This document shows, one piece after another, positions 8,582 to 16,185 of a stretch of 64,000 bases of DNA. The stretch is from Mycolicibacterium aurum (GTDB taxonomy: Bacteria; Actinomycetota; Actinomycetes; Mycobacteriales; Mycobacteriaceae): assembly GCF_900637195.1 (NCBI RefSeq), contig NZ_LR134356.1:4650001-4714000 (forward strand), written 5' to 3'. The notes below the pieces were generated by a model. The model made no database searches, was not told the DNA's origin, and saw nothing but the letters and a program-made list of their open reading frames with translations. The position numbers and the translations under genes are program-made. Within the stretch, counting starts at the first letter, position 1. Each line of letters starts with the position of its first letter.

Positions 8582-8852
8582 GTTTCGTCCCGTCGGCCGG
8601 GTTGTCGGTGGTGACGTCCGGGTCGACGGCGTCGGTGACCGCCGGCGCATCCTCGGTGTCGAAGGACTTGGGCAGTTTGCGCAGATGCTTGTTCATCGAC
8701 CACACGAGCAGGAAGACCGCGATCAGCAACAGAATCACGATGATCAGGCCGAACGGACTGGCCTTACCGAAATCGGGACCGGTCTGGCGCGGCCCCTCCT
8801 GGGCCAGCACGCCGGTCATCAGGTCCATACCCAGCGTCAGCATGTCACCCAT
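8568..8852 (-). CDS. small single-span membrane protein (Rv1083-like)
   Basis: A 94-residue protein with one membrane segment (GLIIVILLLIAVFLLVW at about 35-50) and an acidic C-terminal tail. It overlaps mca by 8 bp upstream and the DUF255 gene by 14 bp downstream, so all three are translationally coupled on one transcript, the same order as Rv1082-Rv1083-Rv1084. Function unknown. The short region before the membrane segment could be non-native if translation begins at a later Met. Confidence 0.82.
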   Translation of the reverse strand: MGDMLTLGMDLMTGVLAQEGPRQTGPDFGKASPFGLIIVILLLIAVFLLVWSMNKHLRKLPKSFDTEDAPAVTDAVDPDVTTDNPADGTKRESG

Positions 8853-9720
8853 CGTGGCCCTCGATCCCGGCGAACAGGTCGGTCTCGGGCAGGATCACCG
8901 GAACCCGGGACCTGGCCAGCTCGAACTCCTCGGTCGGCCAGAGCCGCTGCTGCCATTCCATCGGAGTGGTGAAGAAGAAACTGTTGGGGTCGATCTGGGT
9001 GGCGTGCGCCAACAACGCGTCGTCACGCTGGGCGAAATACTTCGCGCACTCGACGCGCGTGGTCACGCGCTTGGTGAGCAGGTCGTCATCGGGATCCCAT
9101 TTCTCCAGCCACTTGGCGAACGGGCCCTCCTCGCCGTTCTTGGCGAACTCGTCCTGCAACACCTGCATCCGCTGCCGCAGAAAGCCGTGGTTGTAGTACA
9201 GCTTGCTCACACTCCACGGTTCGCCGGCGTCCGGGTACAGCATGTGGTCGGCCGCGGCTTCGTAGGCCGCCACCGACACCTGATGGCATTTGATGTGATC
9301 GGGATGCGGATAGCCGCCGTTCTCGTCGTACGTGGTCATCACGTGCGGCCTGAACTCGCGGATCACCCGCACCAGGGCCTCGGTCGGCACCTCAAGGGGC
9401 TCCAGCGCGAAGCACCCCTCCGGCAGCGGGGGCAGCGGGTCGCCCTCGGGCAGGCCGGAGTCGACGAATCCCAGCCAGTGCTGCTCGACGCCGAGGATCT
9501 CGGCGGCCCTGGCCATCTCGTCGATCCGGATCTCATGGATCCGCCCATGCACCTCGGGCAGGTCCATCGCCGGGTTCAGGATGTCACCGCGCTCCCCACC
9601 CGTGAGGGTCACCACCTTGACGCGCACGCCCTCGTCGGCATAACGCGCCATCGTCGCTGCGCCCTTGCTGGACTCGTCGTCCGGGTGCGCGTGCACGGCC
9701 ATCAACCGCAGTTCGCTCAA
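8845..9720 (-). CDS. mca: mycothiol S-conjugate amidase
   Basis: Cleaves mycothiol S-conjugates to glucosaminyl-inositol and an N-acetylcysteine adduct (mercapturic acid), the actinobacterial route for removing electrophiles and antibiotics. The 291-residue product keeps the zinc ligands of the family: AHPDDES (His12, Asp15) and HPDH (139-142). The TTG start at 9720 gives the family N-terminus SELRLMAVHAHPDD and has AAGGA eight bases upstream; the frame extends upstream to 9771 without homology. First gene of the mca-Rv1083-DUF255 operon, divergent from the DUF4307 gene. Confidence 0.96.
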   Translation of the reverse strand: MSELRLMAVHAHPDDESSKGAATMARYADEGVRVKVVTLTGGERGDILNPAMDLPEVHGRIHEIRIDEMARAAEILGVEQHWLGFVDSGLPEGDPLPPLPEGCFALEPLEVPTEALVRVIREFRPHVMTTYDENGGYPHPDHIKCHQVSVAAYEAAADHMLYPDAGEPWSVSKLYYNHGFLRQRMQVLQDEFAKNGEEGPFAKWLEKWDPDDDLLTKRVTTRVECAKYFAQRDDALLAHATQIDPNSFFFTTPMEWQQRLWPTEEFELARSRVPVILPETDLFAGIEGHDG

Positions 9721-9826
9721 CCTGGTCCTTCTCAGCTGGTCATCCGCTTCGCCACTCACGCAGAAGTTCAACCACGGGAGTGGGCCCTATAGTTCCAGGT
9801 CTAGTAGACCCATCCGACCGACGGGC

Positions 9827-10261
9827 ATGCAAAACGAGATGATCGACCGTCCGACCGCCCGCTACGGGCAGCAGCGACTGAGCCGGCGCGCCCGTCGCTG
9901 GATCGTCATCGGGCTGACCGCGCTCGTGGTGATCACCGGCGTGGCCATCGCCGCCGTGGCCTTCACCCGGTTCGGCTCCGGCGACGTCAAGGGTGAACTC
10001 GGTGGGTATCGCGTCGTCGATCCGCACACCGTCGAGGTGACGATCAGCGTCACGCGCGACAACCCCGCCGAGCCGGCGGTATGCATCGTCCGCTCACGCT
10101 CCTACGACGGCGAGGAGACCGGCCGCCGCGAGGTGTTGGTGCCGCCGTCGACAGCGACGACAGTGCAGGTCACCACCGTGGTCAAGTCGAGCAGACCGGC
10201 CGTGATCGGCGACGTCTACGGGTGCGGAACCGACGTTCCCGGCTACCTCGTGGAGCCCTGA
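9827..10261 (+). CDS. DUF4307 membrane-anchored protein (Rv1081c-like)
   Basis: A 144-residue protein with one membrane anchor (WIVIGLTALVVITGVAIAAVAF, roughly 26-46) and an extracytoplasmic beta-rich domain containing two cysteines in AVCIVRSRSYDGE and VYGCGTD that could form a disulphide. Length equals that of M. tuberculosis Rv1081c. ATG 9827 is used; a second in-frame ATG lies four codons on. No Shine-Dalgarno is visible. It sits divergently from mca and 230 bp before greA. Function unknown. Confidence 0.85.
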   Translation: MQNEMIDRPTARYGQQRLSRRARRWIVIGLTALVVITGVAIAAVAFTRFGSGDVKGELGGYRVVDPHTVEVTISVTRDNPAEPAVCIVRSRSYDGEETGRREVLVPPSTATTVQVTTVVKSSRPAVIGDVYGCGTDVPGYLVEP

Positions 10262-10493
10262 CCGGCAGACGCTCCCCCAACGTTCGCCGGCGAAATCGTG
10301 AATTCCGGGTTGCCCGTCGGTGCTACCATTGGCCGATACACGGTTCCTGCTGGGGCCGTGTATTGCTGCATTTGGAGCTCAGAACCGACGCTCGCCCGCG
10401 GCGATACACACGCCAGCCCCCGGCCCCGTGCCGAGATTTCTACAACCTTCCACTGCCGACAAGCGCGGAAGCCAACGACGACAGGAGCGCGAC

Positions 10494-10988
10494 ATGACCG
10501 ACACCCAGGTCACCTGGCTGACCGAAGAGTCCTATGACCGGCTCAAGGCCGAACTCGATCAGCTCATCCTCAACCGCCCTGTCATCGCCGCCGAGATCAA
10601 CGACCGCCGCGAAGAAGGCGACCTGCGCGAGAACGGTGGCTACCACGCCGCCCGTGAGCAGCAGGGACAGGAAGAGGCGCGCATCCGCCAGCTCCAGGAG
10701 CTGCTGAACAACGCCAAGGTCGGCGAGGCCCCGAAGCAGTCCGGCATCGCGCTGCCCGGCTCGGTGGTCAAGGTCTACTACGACGACGATGAGAACGACA
10801 CCGAGACGTTCCTGATCGGCACCCGCGAGCAGGGTGTCAGCGACGGCAAGCTCGAGGTGTACTCGCCGAATTCTCCGCTGGGCGGCGCCCTGATCGACGC
10901 CAAGGTCGGCGAGTCCCGGTCCTACACCGTGCCCAGCGGCAGCACGGTCAAGGTCACGCTGGTCAGTGCCGAGCCCTACCACGGCTGA
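10494..10988 (+). CDS. greA: transcription elongation factor GreA
   Basis: Rescues backtracked RNA polymerase by stimulating cleavage of the nascent transcript. The 164-residue product has the N-terminal antiparallel coiled coil with the acidic tip in REEGDLRENGGYHAAR, and a C-terminal FKBP-like domain ending in VPSGSTVKVTLVSAEPYHG. ATG 10494 is preceded by AGGAG at 10483-10487. The 230 bp upstream hold no gene; TACCAT at 10324-10329 could be a -10 with a long leader, but this is uncertain. Confidence 0.96.
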   Translation: MTDTQVTWLTEESYDRLKAELDQLILNRPVIAAEINDRREEGDLRENGGYHAAREQQGQEEARIRQLQELLNNAKVGEAPKQSGIALPGSVVKVYYDDDENDTETFLIGTREQGVSDGKLEVYSPNSPLGGALIDAKVGESRSYTVPSGSTVKVTLVSAEPYHG

Positions 10989-11007
10989 GGTCGCGCCACC
11001 CCCGCGT

Positions 11008-11013
11008 TAGTCT
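11008..11013 (+). promoter_or_regulatory. probable -10 element for a leaderless transcript
   Basis: TAGTCT fits TANNNT and is followed by seven bases and then the GTG start at 11021, placing the predicted transcription start at or next to the start codon. No Shine-Dalgarno precedes that GTG. No clear -35 is seen. Confidence 0.5.
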
Positions 11014-11020
11014 CGGCCGC

Positions 11021-11704
11021 GTGGCCCAGATCGCCGAGGACCTGTTTCTCCTATTGGTGGACAACGCGTCCGCCCAGCCCGGTATCGACGCCCCCCGCCG
11101 CGATCACGTCCTCGCGGCCGCCTCGCTGCTCGATCTGGCTTTTGCCTGCCGCGTGCGACCGGCCGTCGACGGCGAGGCGGCGAAGCCGGGCCGGCTGGTG
11201 GCGCTGGAGGCGGCAGGACCGATGGATCCGGTGCTGGCAGCGGCGTTCGAGCTGCTGCTGGCCAAGCCGCGGCGCCCGGAGAGCGCCATCAAGAAGCTCG
11301 GAAGGGACGCCCAGGAGCGGCTCGTCGCACACCTCGAGGAGAGCGGCCAGATCCGTCCCGCCGTTGCGCCGGCCGGACTGGTGGGGCGGCGCGTCCATTC
11401 GTTTCCGCTGACAAACCGGGAGCGGGTGGGGGCGGCGCGAGCGGCGCTTTTGGCGGCGTTGTTCGACCGCACTCCACCGCCGCCCGCGACGGCCGCGATC
11501 ATCACCCTGCTCCACGCGGTCGACGGGCTGGGCGCGCTGTTGAGTCTCAATGACCGCGGCTGGCGTTGGGTGCACGCCCGCGCGGGTGAGATCGCCGGCG
11601 GCAGTTGGGTCGACGAGTCCCCTGCGGGGATGCCCGAGGTGAACCTGGCAGTCACCGCATCCGCGGTCCGTCAGGCGCTGGTCAAGCTCAGCCGAGGGAA
11701 CTGA
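11021..11704 (+). CDS. GOLPH3/VPS74 (GPP34) family phosphoinositide-binding-like protein
   Basis: A 227-residue, mainly helical protein opening with AQIAEDLFLLLVD and containing AAASLLDLAF, the N-terminal hallmark of the GPP34 family named after the Golgi protein GOLPH3. Bacterial members are common in actinobacteria but have no settled function; a peripheral membrane or lipid-head-group binding role is inferred from the eukaryotic family. The gene begins with GTG, probably on a leaderless message, and its last 17 bp overlap the end of metB convergently. It is absent from the corresponding M. tuberculosis interval as I recall it. Confidence 0.82.
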   Translation: MAQIAEDLFLLLVDNASAQPGIDAPRRDHVLAAASLLDLAFACRVRPAVDGEAAKPGRLVALEAAGPMDPVLAAAFELLLAKPRRPESAIKKLGRDAQERLVAHLEESGQIRPAVAPAGLVGRRVHSFPLTNRERVGAARAALLAALFDRTPPPPATAAIITLLHAVDGLGALLSLNDRGWRWVHARAGEIAGGSWVDESPAGMPEVNLAVTASAVRQALVKLSRGN

Positions 11705-12869
11705 GAGCCTGCTCGACGTCGCCGAGCAGGTCGGCGACGTCCTCGATGCCGACGGACAGCCGGACCAGATCGTCGGGCACCTCCAATTGCGAACCGGCGG
11801 TGGAGGCATGCGTCATCGCGCCCGGATACTCGATCAGTGACTCCACCCCACCCAGCGACTCGGCGAGGATGAAAATATCCGTCCGCGCGCAGAAGTCACG
11901 CGCGGCCTGCGGGCCTCCGCGCAACCGCGCCGACACCATGCCACCGAATCCGCTCATCTGGCGGGCGGCGACCTCGTGGTTGGGATGTGTCGGCAGTCCG
12001 GGATAGAGCACGGTGCTCACGGCGGGGTGCCCGTCGAGGAACTCTGCGATCGCCGCGCCGTTCTCACTGTGCTTCTGCATCCGCAACGGCAGCGTCTTGA
12101 GGCCACGGATGGTCAGGTAGGCGTCGAACGGACCGGGCACGGCGCCTGCGCCGTTCTGCAGGAACGCGAACGCGTCGTCGAGCGCTTCGTCGTTGGTCAG
12201 CAGCGCTCCCCCGACGACGTCGGAATGCCCGCCGATGTACTTGGTCGTCGAATGCAGGACGATGTCGGCCCCCAGCGCCAACGGCTGCTGCAGAGCGGGT
12301 GAGGCGAAGGTGTTGTCCACCAACACCTTCGCGTTCTTCTCGGCAGCGAGCGCGGCGATTCCGGCGATGTCGGCGATCGACAGCAGCGGGTTGGTCGGTG
12401 TCTCCACCCAGACCAGCTTCGTGCGGTCGGTGACCGCGGCCCGCACCCGGTCGAGGTCCGTCAACGCCACGGCGGTGTAGCTGATCCCCCACTGGCTGAA
12501 GACCTTGTCGATGAGCCGGAAGGTGCCGCCGTACGCGTCGTCGGGAATGACGAGGTGGTCACCCGGGCGCAGCACCGCCCGCAGGACACAGTCCGTGGCG
12601 GCCATGCCCGAGCTGAACGCGCGACCGTAGGACGCGCCCTCCATCGCGGCCAGCGAGGCCTCCAGCACCGCGCGCGTCGGGTTGCCGGTGCGCGCGTACT
12701 CGAATCCGCCGCGCAGCCCGCCGACGCCGTCCTGGGCGAACGTCGAGCTGGCGTAGATGGGGGCGTTGACGACCCCGGTGGCCGGATCTGGCCGGTATCC
12801 GGCGTGGATGGCCCTGGTCGCGGGACCGAAGGCCCGATAGTGGTCGGCCGCGCTGCGCTGCTCACTCAT
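11688..12869 (-). CDS. metB: cystathionine gamma-synthase
   Basis: PLP-dependent Cys/Met metabolism enzyme, joining an activated homoserine with cysteine to give cystathionine. The 393-residue product has the PLP lysine at Lys210 (LHSTTKYIGGHSD), the cofactor-binding SSGMAATDC (from about 86), ETPTNP and DNTFASP. The start at ATG 12869 gives the normal family length; the frame runs on upstream to 13103 inside the opposite gene. With cbs nearby (16186-17580) it completes the transsulfuration pair. It is divergent from the acyl-CoA dehydrogenase with only 31 bp between starts. Confidence 0.95.
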   Translation of the reverse strand: MSEQRSAADHYRAFGPATRAIHAGYRPDPATGVVNAPIYASSTFAQDGVGGLRGGFEYARTGNPTRAVLEASLAAMEGASYGRAFSSGMAATDCVLRAVLRPGDHLVIPDDAYGGTFRLIDKVFSQWGISYTAVALTDLDRVRAAVTDRTKLVWVETPTNPLLSIADIAGIAALAAEKNAKVLVDNTFASPALQQPLALGADIVLHSTTKYIGGHSDVVGGALLTNDEALDDAFAFLQNGAGAVPGPFDAYLTIRGLKTLPLRMQKHSENGAAIAEFLDGHPAVSTVLYPGLPTHPNHEVAARQMSGFGGMVSARLRGGPQAARDFCARTDIFILAESLGGVESLIEYPGAMTHASTAGSQLEVPDDLVRLSVGIEDVADLLGDVEQALSSLG

Positions 12870-12900
12870 GGACGCAAGGCTAGCGGTGTAGAACTTGGTG

Positions 12901-14079
12901 ATGGCGACCTCTTCGACGACGACGATTGAAAGCCTCCTCGACCTCGACTCACTGCTGAGCGCCGAAGACCGTGACCTGCGCACCATGGTCCGCGAGTTCG
13001 GCGAACAGCGTCTGCGCCCGCACATCGCCGAGTGGTTCGAGCAGGGCCAGGTCCCTGTCCGCGAGCTCGCCGTCGAGATCGGCAAGCTGGGCCTTCTGGG
13101 CATGCACCTGACCGGCTACGGGTGCGGCGGATCGACGGCCACGGCCTACGGCCTGGTGTGTCAGGAGCTGGAGGCGGTCGACAGCGGTCTGCGCAGCCTG
13201 GTGTCGGTGCAGGGTTCGCTGGCGATGTTCGCGATCCACCGGTGGGGCAGCGAGCAACAGCGCGAGCAGTGGCTGCCCGGCATGGCGGCGGGCGAATTGA
13301 TCGGCTGCTTCGGGCTCACCGAGCCGGACTTCGGCTCCAACCCGGGCGGGATGCGCACCACCGCACGCCGGGACGGGTCGGACTGGATCATCAACGGTTC
13401 CAAGATGTGGATCACCAACGCCTCGATCGCCGACGTCGCGATCGTCTGGGCACGCTCGAAAGAAGGCGTCGTCGGCTTTGCGGTGCCGACGTCGACGCCC
13501 GGCTTCACGTCACGGGAGATGACGCACAAGATGTCGCTGCGGGCGTCGATCACCTCCGAGTTCACCCTCGACGACGTGCGTCTTCCCGAGGACGCCAGAC
13601 TGCCTGAGGCGCAAGGATTGTCGGCCCCACTGAGCTGTCTGTCCGAAGCCCGTTTCGGCATCGTGTTCGGCGCGGTGGGTGCCGCGCGCGACTGCCTGGA
13701 GACGACACTGGACTACATCGGGAGCCGCCAGGTGTTCGACAAGCCGCTCGCGGGCTACCAATTGTCCCAGGCCAAGATCGCGGACATGGCGGTCGAATTC
13801 ACCAAGGCTCAGCTGCTGGCCCTGCACCTGGGCCGGCTCAAGGACGAGCACAGGATCCGGCCCGAACAGGTCAGCGTCGGCAAGCTGAACAATGTCCGCG
13901 AGGCGATCAAGATCGCGCGTCAGTGCCGAACCCTGCTGGGCGCCAACGGGATCACGCTCGAATATCCCGTGCTCCGGCATGCCAACAACCTGGAGTCAGT
14001 GCTCACCTACGAGGGCACGTCCGAGGTGCATCAGCTCGTCATCGGCGAGGCGCTGACCGGGGTCAGCGCGTTTCGCTAG
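12901..14079 (+). CDS. acyl-CoA dehydrogenase, glutaryl-CoA dehydrogenase-like
   Basis: A 392-residue flavoprotein. It has CFGLTEPDFGSNPGGMRTTA and KMWITNAS for FAD/substrate binding, and the catalytic base as Glu371 in TYEGTSEVHQLVIGEALTG near the C-terminus. GCDH-type proteins share SNPGGM and YEGT, so oxidation (possibly with decarboxylation) of glutaryl-CoA or a related short acyl-CoA is likely; the substrate is inferred. ATG 12901 is preceded directly by in-frame TTG and GTG codons, so the exact start may differ by one or two residues. It overlaps the RDD gene by 4 bp convergently. Confidence 0.88.
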   Translation: MATSSTTTIESLLDLDSLLSAEDRDLRTMVREFGEQRLRPHIAEWFEQGQVPVRELAVEIGKLGLLGMHLTGYGCGGSTATAYGLVCQELEAVDSGLRSLVSVQGSLAMFAIHRWGSEQQREQWLPGMAAGELIGCFGLTEPDFGSNPGGMRTTARRDGSDWIINGSKMWITNASIADVAIVWARSKEGVVGFAVPTSTPGFTSREMTHKMSLRASITSEFTLDDVRLPEDARLPEAQGLSAPLSCLSEARFGIVFGAVGAARDCLETTLDYIGSRQVFDKPLAGYQLSQAKIADMAVEFTKAQLLALHLGRLKDEHRIRPEQVSVGKLNNVREAIKIARQCRTLLGANGITLEYPVLRHANNLESVLTYEGTSEVHQLVIGEALTGVSAFR

Positions 14080-14573
14080 GCCCGGCCCGGACGTCGCGGC
14101 ACACACACCGTGTTCATGAGCTTGTCCGCGAGGGTCTGACGCCTGGCGTCCCACAGCGGGACCAGGAAACCGACGAAGCACAGAATCGCGTCGACGAGGT
14201 GAACGGCCTGCCGCAGCAGTGAGGTGGCGAATCCGACCGGGCGCCAGGTCTTCTGGTCGACCACCTGGAATTTCATCGCCGACTTGCCGATGCTTGAGCC
14301 CACCGCGCCCTGCCGGTGACCGAAGTTCCAGATGAGGTAGCCGACCGTCAGCACCACCGCAAGCGCAAAGCCGAGGTCGTTCACCGGCGACGAGGTTGCG
14401 GTGCACACCACTCCGCCGTTGTCGTAGGTGACACAGTCCGTGGTGGCGCCTGCGATGGTCACGGCTTCCCACAGCCCCCACACGACCGCGACGGGAATCA
14501 GGTCGATCACCGACGCGACGACCCGGACGAGCCATGGGGTGTAGGCCGCCCTCGGCAGTCGTACATCGTGCAT
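14076..14573 (-). CDS. RDD family membrane protein (Pra C-terminal-like)
   Basis: A 165-residue protein with three to four membrane helices and the RDD signature pattern: RVVASVIDLIPV with Arg/Asp in helix 1, SSIGKSAMKFQVVD, and DARRQTLADKLMNTVCVPR. It resembles the RDD part of M. tuberculosis Rv1078 (Pra) but lacks the proline-rich N-terminus, which is found in the neighbouring gene instead. ATG 14573 (MHDVRLPRAAYTPW) matches the family; the frame continues to 14615 without homology. Function of RDD proteins is often transport-related; unknown here. Confidence 0.85.
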   Translation of the reverse strand: MHDVRLPRAAYTPWLVRVVASVIDLIPVAVVWGLWEAVTIAGATTDCVTYDNGGVVCTATSSPVNDLGFALAVVLTVGYLIWNFGHRQGAVGSSIGKSAMKFQVVDQKTWRPVGFATSLLRQAVHLVDAILCFVGFLVPLWDARRQTLADKLMNTVCVPRRPGRA

Positions 14574-14605
14574 CACAGTCACCAGTCCGCTCGGTACCAC
14601 AACGA

Positions 14606-14638
14606 ACAACGGCACCGCCGCGTGGACGGTGCCGTTGT
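14606..14638 (-). terminator. hairpin terminator downstream of the proline-rich membrane protein gene
   Basis: Perfect 12-bp arms ACAACGGCACCG (14606-14617) and CGGTGCCGTTGT (14627-14638) with a 9-nt loop, 30 bp after the stop codon of the 14668-15627 gene. The T-tract on the minus strand is weak (TTCGTTGT), so it may be a moderate terminator or an mRNA-stabilising hairpin. Confidence 0.6.
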
Positions 14639-14667
14639 CTTTCAGATCTGTCGAACTCAGCCCATGG

Positions 14668-15627
14668 CTAGGGCAGGGCAGGCGCGACGTATCCGCCGTT
14701 GAGCGACCGGTAGGTGTACACCAGGATCAGCGCCGCCAACGGAATCGCGACCAGCAGCCCGACGCCGCACAGAATCGCGCCGACGAAGACCACCGCAACG
14801 CAGAGAAGCCAGGTGAGCACGACGGGACCGATGTTGTTCTTGCTGGTCTCGAAGCTCGACTTGATGCCGTCGATCGGCGACAGGTTCCGGTCGAGCACCG
14901 CGATGGTGGTGAACATCAGCATGACGCTGGCGATCACACCGGGCACGATGCACAGGAAGATCCCGATCGTCGTGATGACACCGACGATCAACCCGGCGAT
15001 GATGACATTGGCGATGTTGCGGGGCCGGAAGAAGGACCCGACGGTGACTTCCTGCCCGTTGGCGATGTCGAAGATTCCGCCGAGGAAGGCCGACTGGATC
15101 GCCGCGGTGACGAGCAGCGATAGGAACCATCCGACGATCGACACCAGGATGCCGGCGAAGCCGGTGGCGGCGTAGGAGAACGACAGGCCGCTGTCGTCGG
15201 CGACGTAACTGGTGTCACCCGGCGATACCAGCATCTGGACGACGTTGATGATGCCCTGCAGGGCGATCAACACCACACCGAAGACGAGTGCCGCCACGAT
15301 CAGCGGGACGGCGTTCTTGCTGAACTTGTTCCACGCCCAGCTGAACGCGGCGCCGACGCTGAACCCCGGCGGTCCGCCCACCGGGGGATAGCCCTGCTGG
15401 GGCGGCGGGAAGCCACCCTGGGGCGGGAAGCCACCCGACGGGGGGAACCCGCCCTGGGCGGGCGGCTGATAGCCACCGGGATCCTGCGGCGAAAACCCGC
15501 CGCCCGGAGGAGGCGGGTAGCCCCCACCGCCGGGCGGCGGCGGGGGGTAGCCACCGGGAGGCGGCGGAGGCGGGTAACCACCCGGAGGCGGCGGCGGATA
15601 GCCGCCGGGAGGCGGATTCTCTGTCAT
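14668..15627 (-). CDS. proline/glycine-rich membrane protein
   Basis: A 319-residue protein. Residues 1 to about 90 are a low-complexity cytosolic region of GGYPPPPP-type repeats; from about 95 on there are about six hydrophobic segments, starting with AFSWAWNKFSKNAVPLIVAA. The N-terminus looks like M. tuberculosis Pra (Rv1078), but the membrane part is of the glycerophosphodiester-phosphodiesterase-membrane-domain/YciC-like type, not RDD, so the two parts of Pra appear in separate genes here. Start ATG 15627 has AGGAGA six bases upstream. Function unknown; the repeats are typical of mycobacterial envelope proteins. Confidence 0.83.
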   Translation of the reverse strand: MTENPPPGGYPPPPPGGYPPPPPPGGYPPPPPGGGGYPPPPGGGFSPQDPGGYQPPAQGGFPPSGGFPPQGGFPPPQQGYPPVGGPPGFSVGAAFSWAWNKFSKNAVPLIVAALVFGVVLIALQGIINVVQMLVSPGDTSYVADDSGLSFSYAATGFAGILVSIVGWFLSLLVTAAIQSAFLGGIFDIANGQEVTVGSFFRPRNIANVIIAGLIVGVITTIGIFLCIVPGVIASVMLMFTTIAVLDRNLSPIDGIKSSFETSKNNIGPVVLTWLLCVAVVFVGAILCGVGLLVAIPLAALILVYTYRSLNGGYVAPALP

Positions 15628-15658
15628 CGATTTCTCCTGATCTCGAACGCGGTTGAAG

Positions 15659-15925
15659 CGGAGCGCAGACCGTCCCCATCGTCTTGTCTGCGAACGTCGT
15701 GTCTGCGATTGTCCTGCTTGCGATGCTCTGCCGCCCGGTGTGCCGCGACGGGCACAGGCAGCGGTGTGTGCGAATGTCCCCCTCGACGACGCGGGCCTGC
15801 CGGAGCGCTGCCGAAAGCGCGAAAGTTCTTGGTTGCCAAGCCCTCCCGCTGACCACCCGAACATTCGTCACCAGCGCGCCGGTGCTGGACCTCGCCATAC
15901 CTGGCCGGCAGCCGAAGTTCCAGAC
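15659..15925 (-). pseudogene. decayed RDD-family gene fragment
   Basis: In the 558-bp space between the proline-rich gene and cbs, one minus frame reads WNFGCRPGMARSSTG, then LRQARVVEGDI, then TIADTTFADKTMGTVCAP. This aligns stepwise with the intact RDD gene at 14076 (WNFGHRQGAVGSSIG, LRQAVHLVDAI, RRQTLADKLMNTVCVP). No start codon with the first two helices precedes it, and the hydrophobic third helix has been lost, so it is a truncated relic. The rest of the 15628-16185 gap shows only a small inverted repeat at 16100. Confidence 0.7.
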
Positions 15926-16099
15926 CTGGAAGGTAATGGACGGCGCCACACAGATCAACAGATTTGGCGCCCATGTCCTCGGTCGGCTGCGTCGCCGGAC
16001 GGCGGCTCGACGGCGCCGACTGGTACTGCCCGGCAATCGACGATCGATCGATCACGGACGCCCCTCCGGTCGCGCACAGCTGGGAACAAGCGTGCTTAC

Positions 16100-16114
16100 C
16101 CTACCTGAGGTAGG
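16100..16114. repeat. small palindrome between the RDD relic and cbs
   Basis: CCTACC-TGA-GGTAGG, perfect 6-bp arms, 70 bp downstream of the cbs stop on the cbs strand. It could be an operator left from the decayed gene or a weak hairpin. No regulator consensus was recognised. Confidence 0.35.
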
Positions 16115-16185
16115 CCACCGAACCGCGGTTTCACGCGCGAATCGATCTTGACGTGGGGTGTTTGCCAGATCTACGCAGGCACGCC

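Noticed and set aside
6560..8614. 684-codon open frame on the plus strand opposite the DUF255 gene
   Set aside because: It is antisense to a clearly homologous gene, has low-complexity Arg/Gly/Gln-rich product and no ribosome site; long antisense frames are expected at this GC content.
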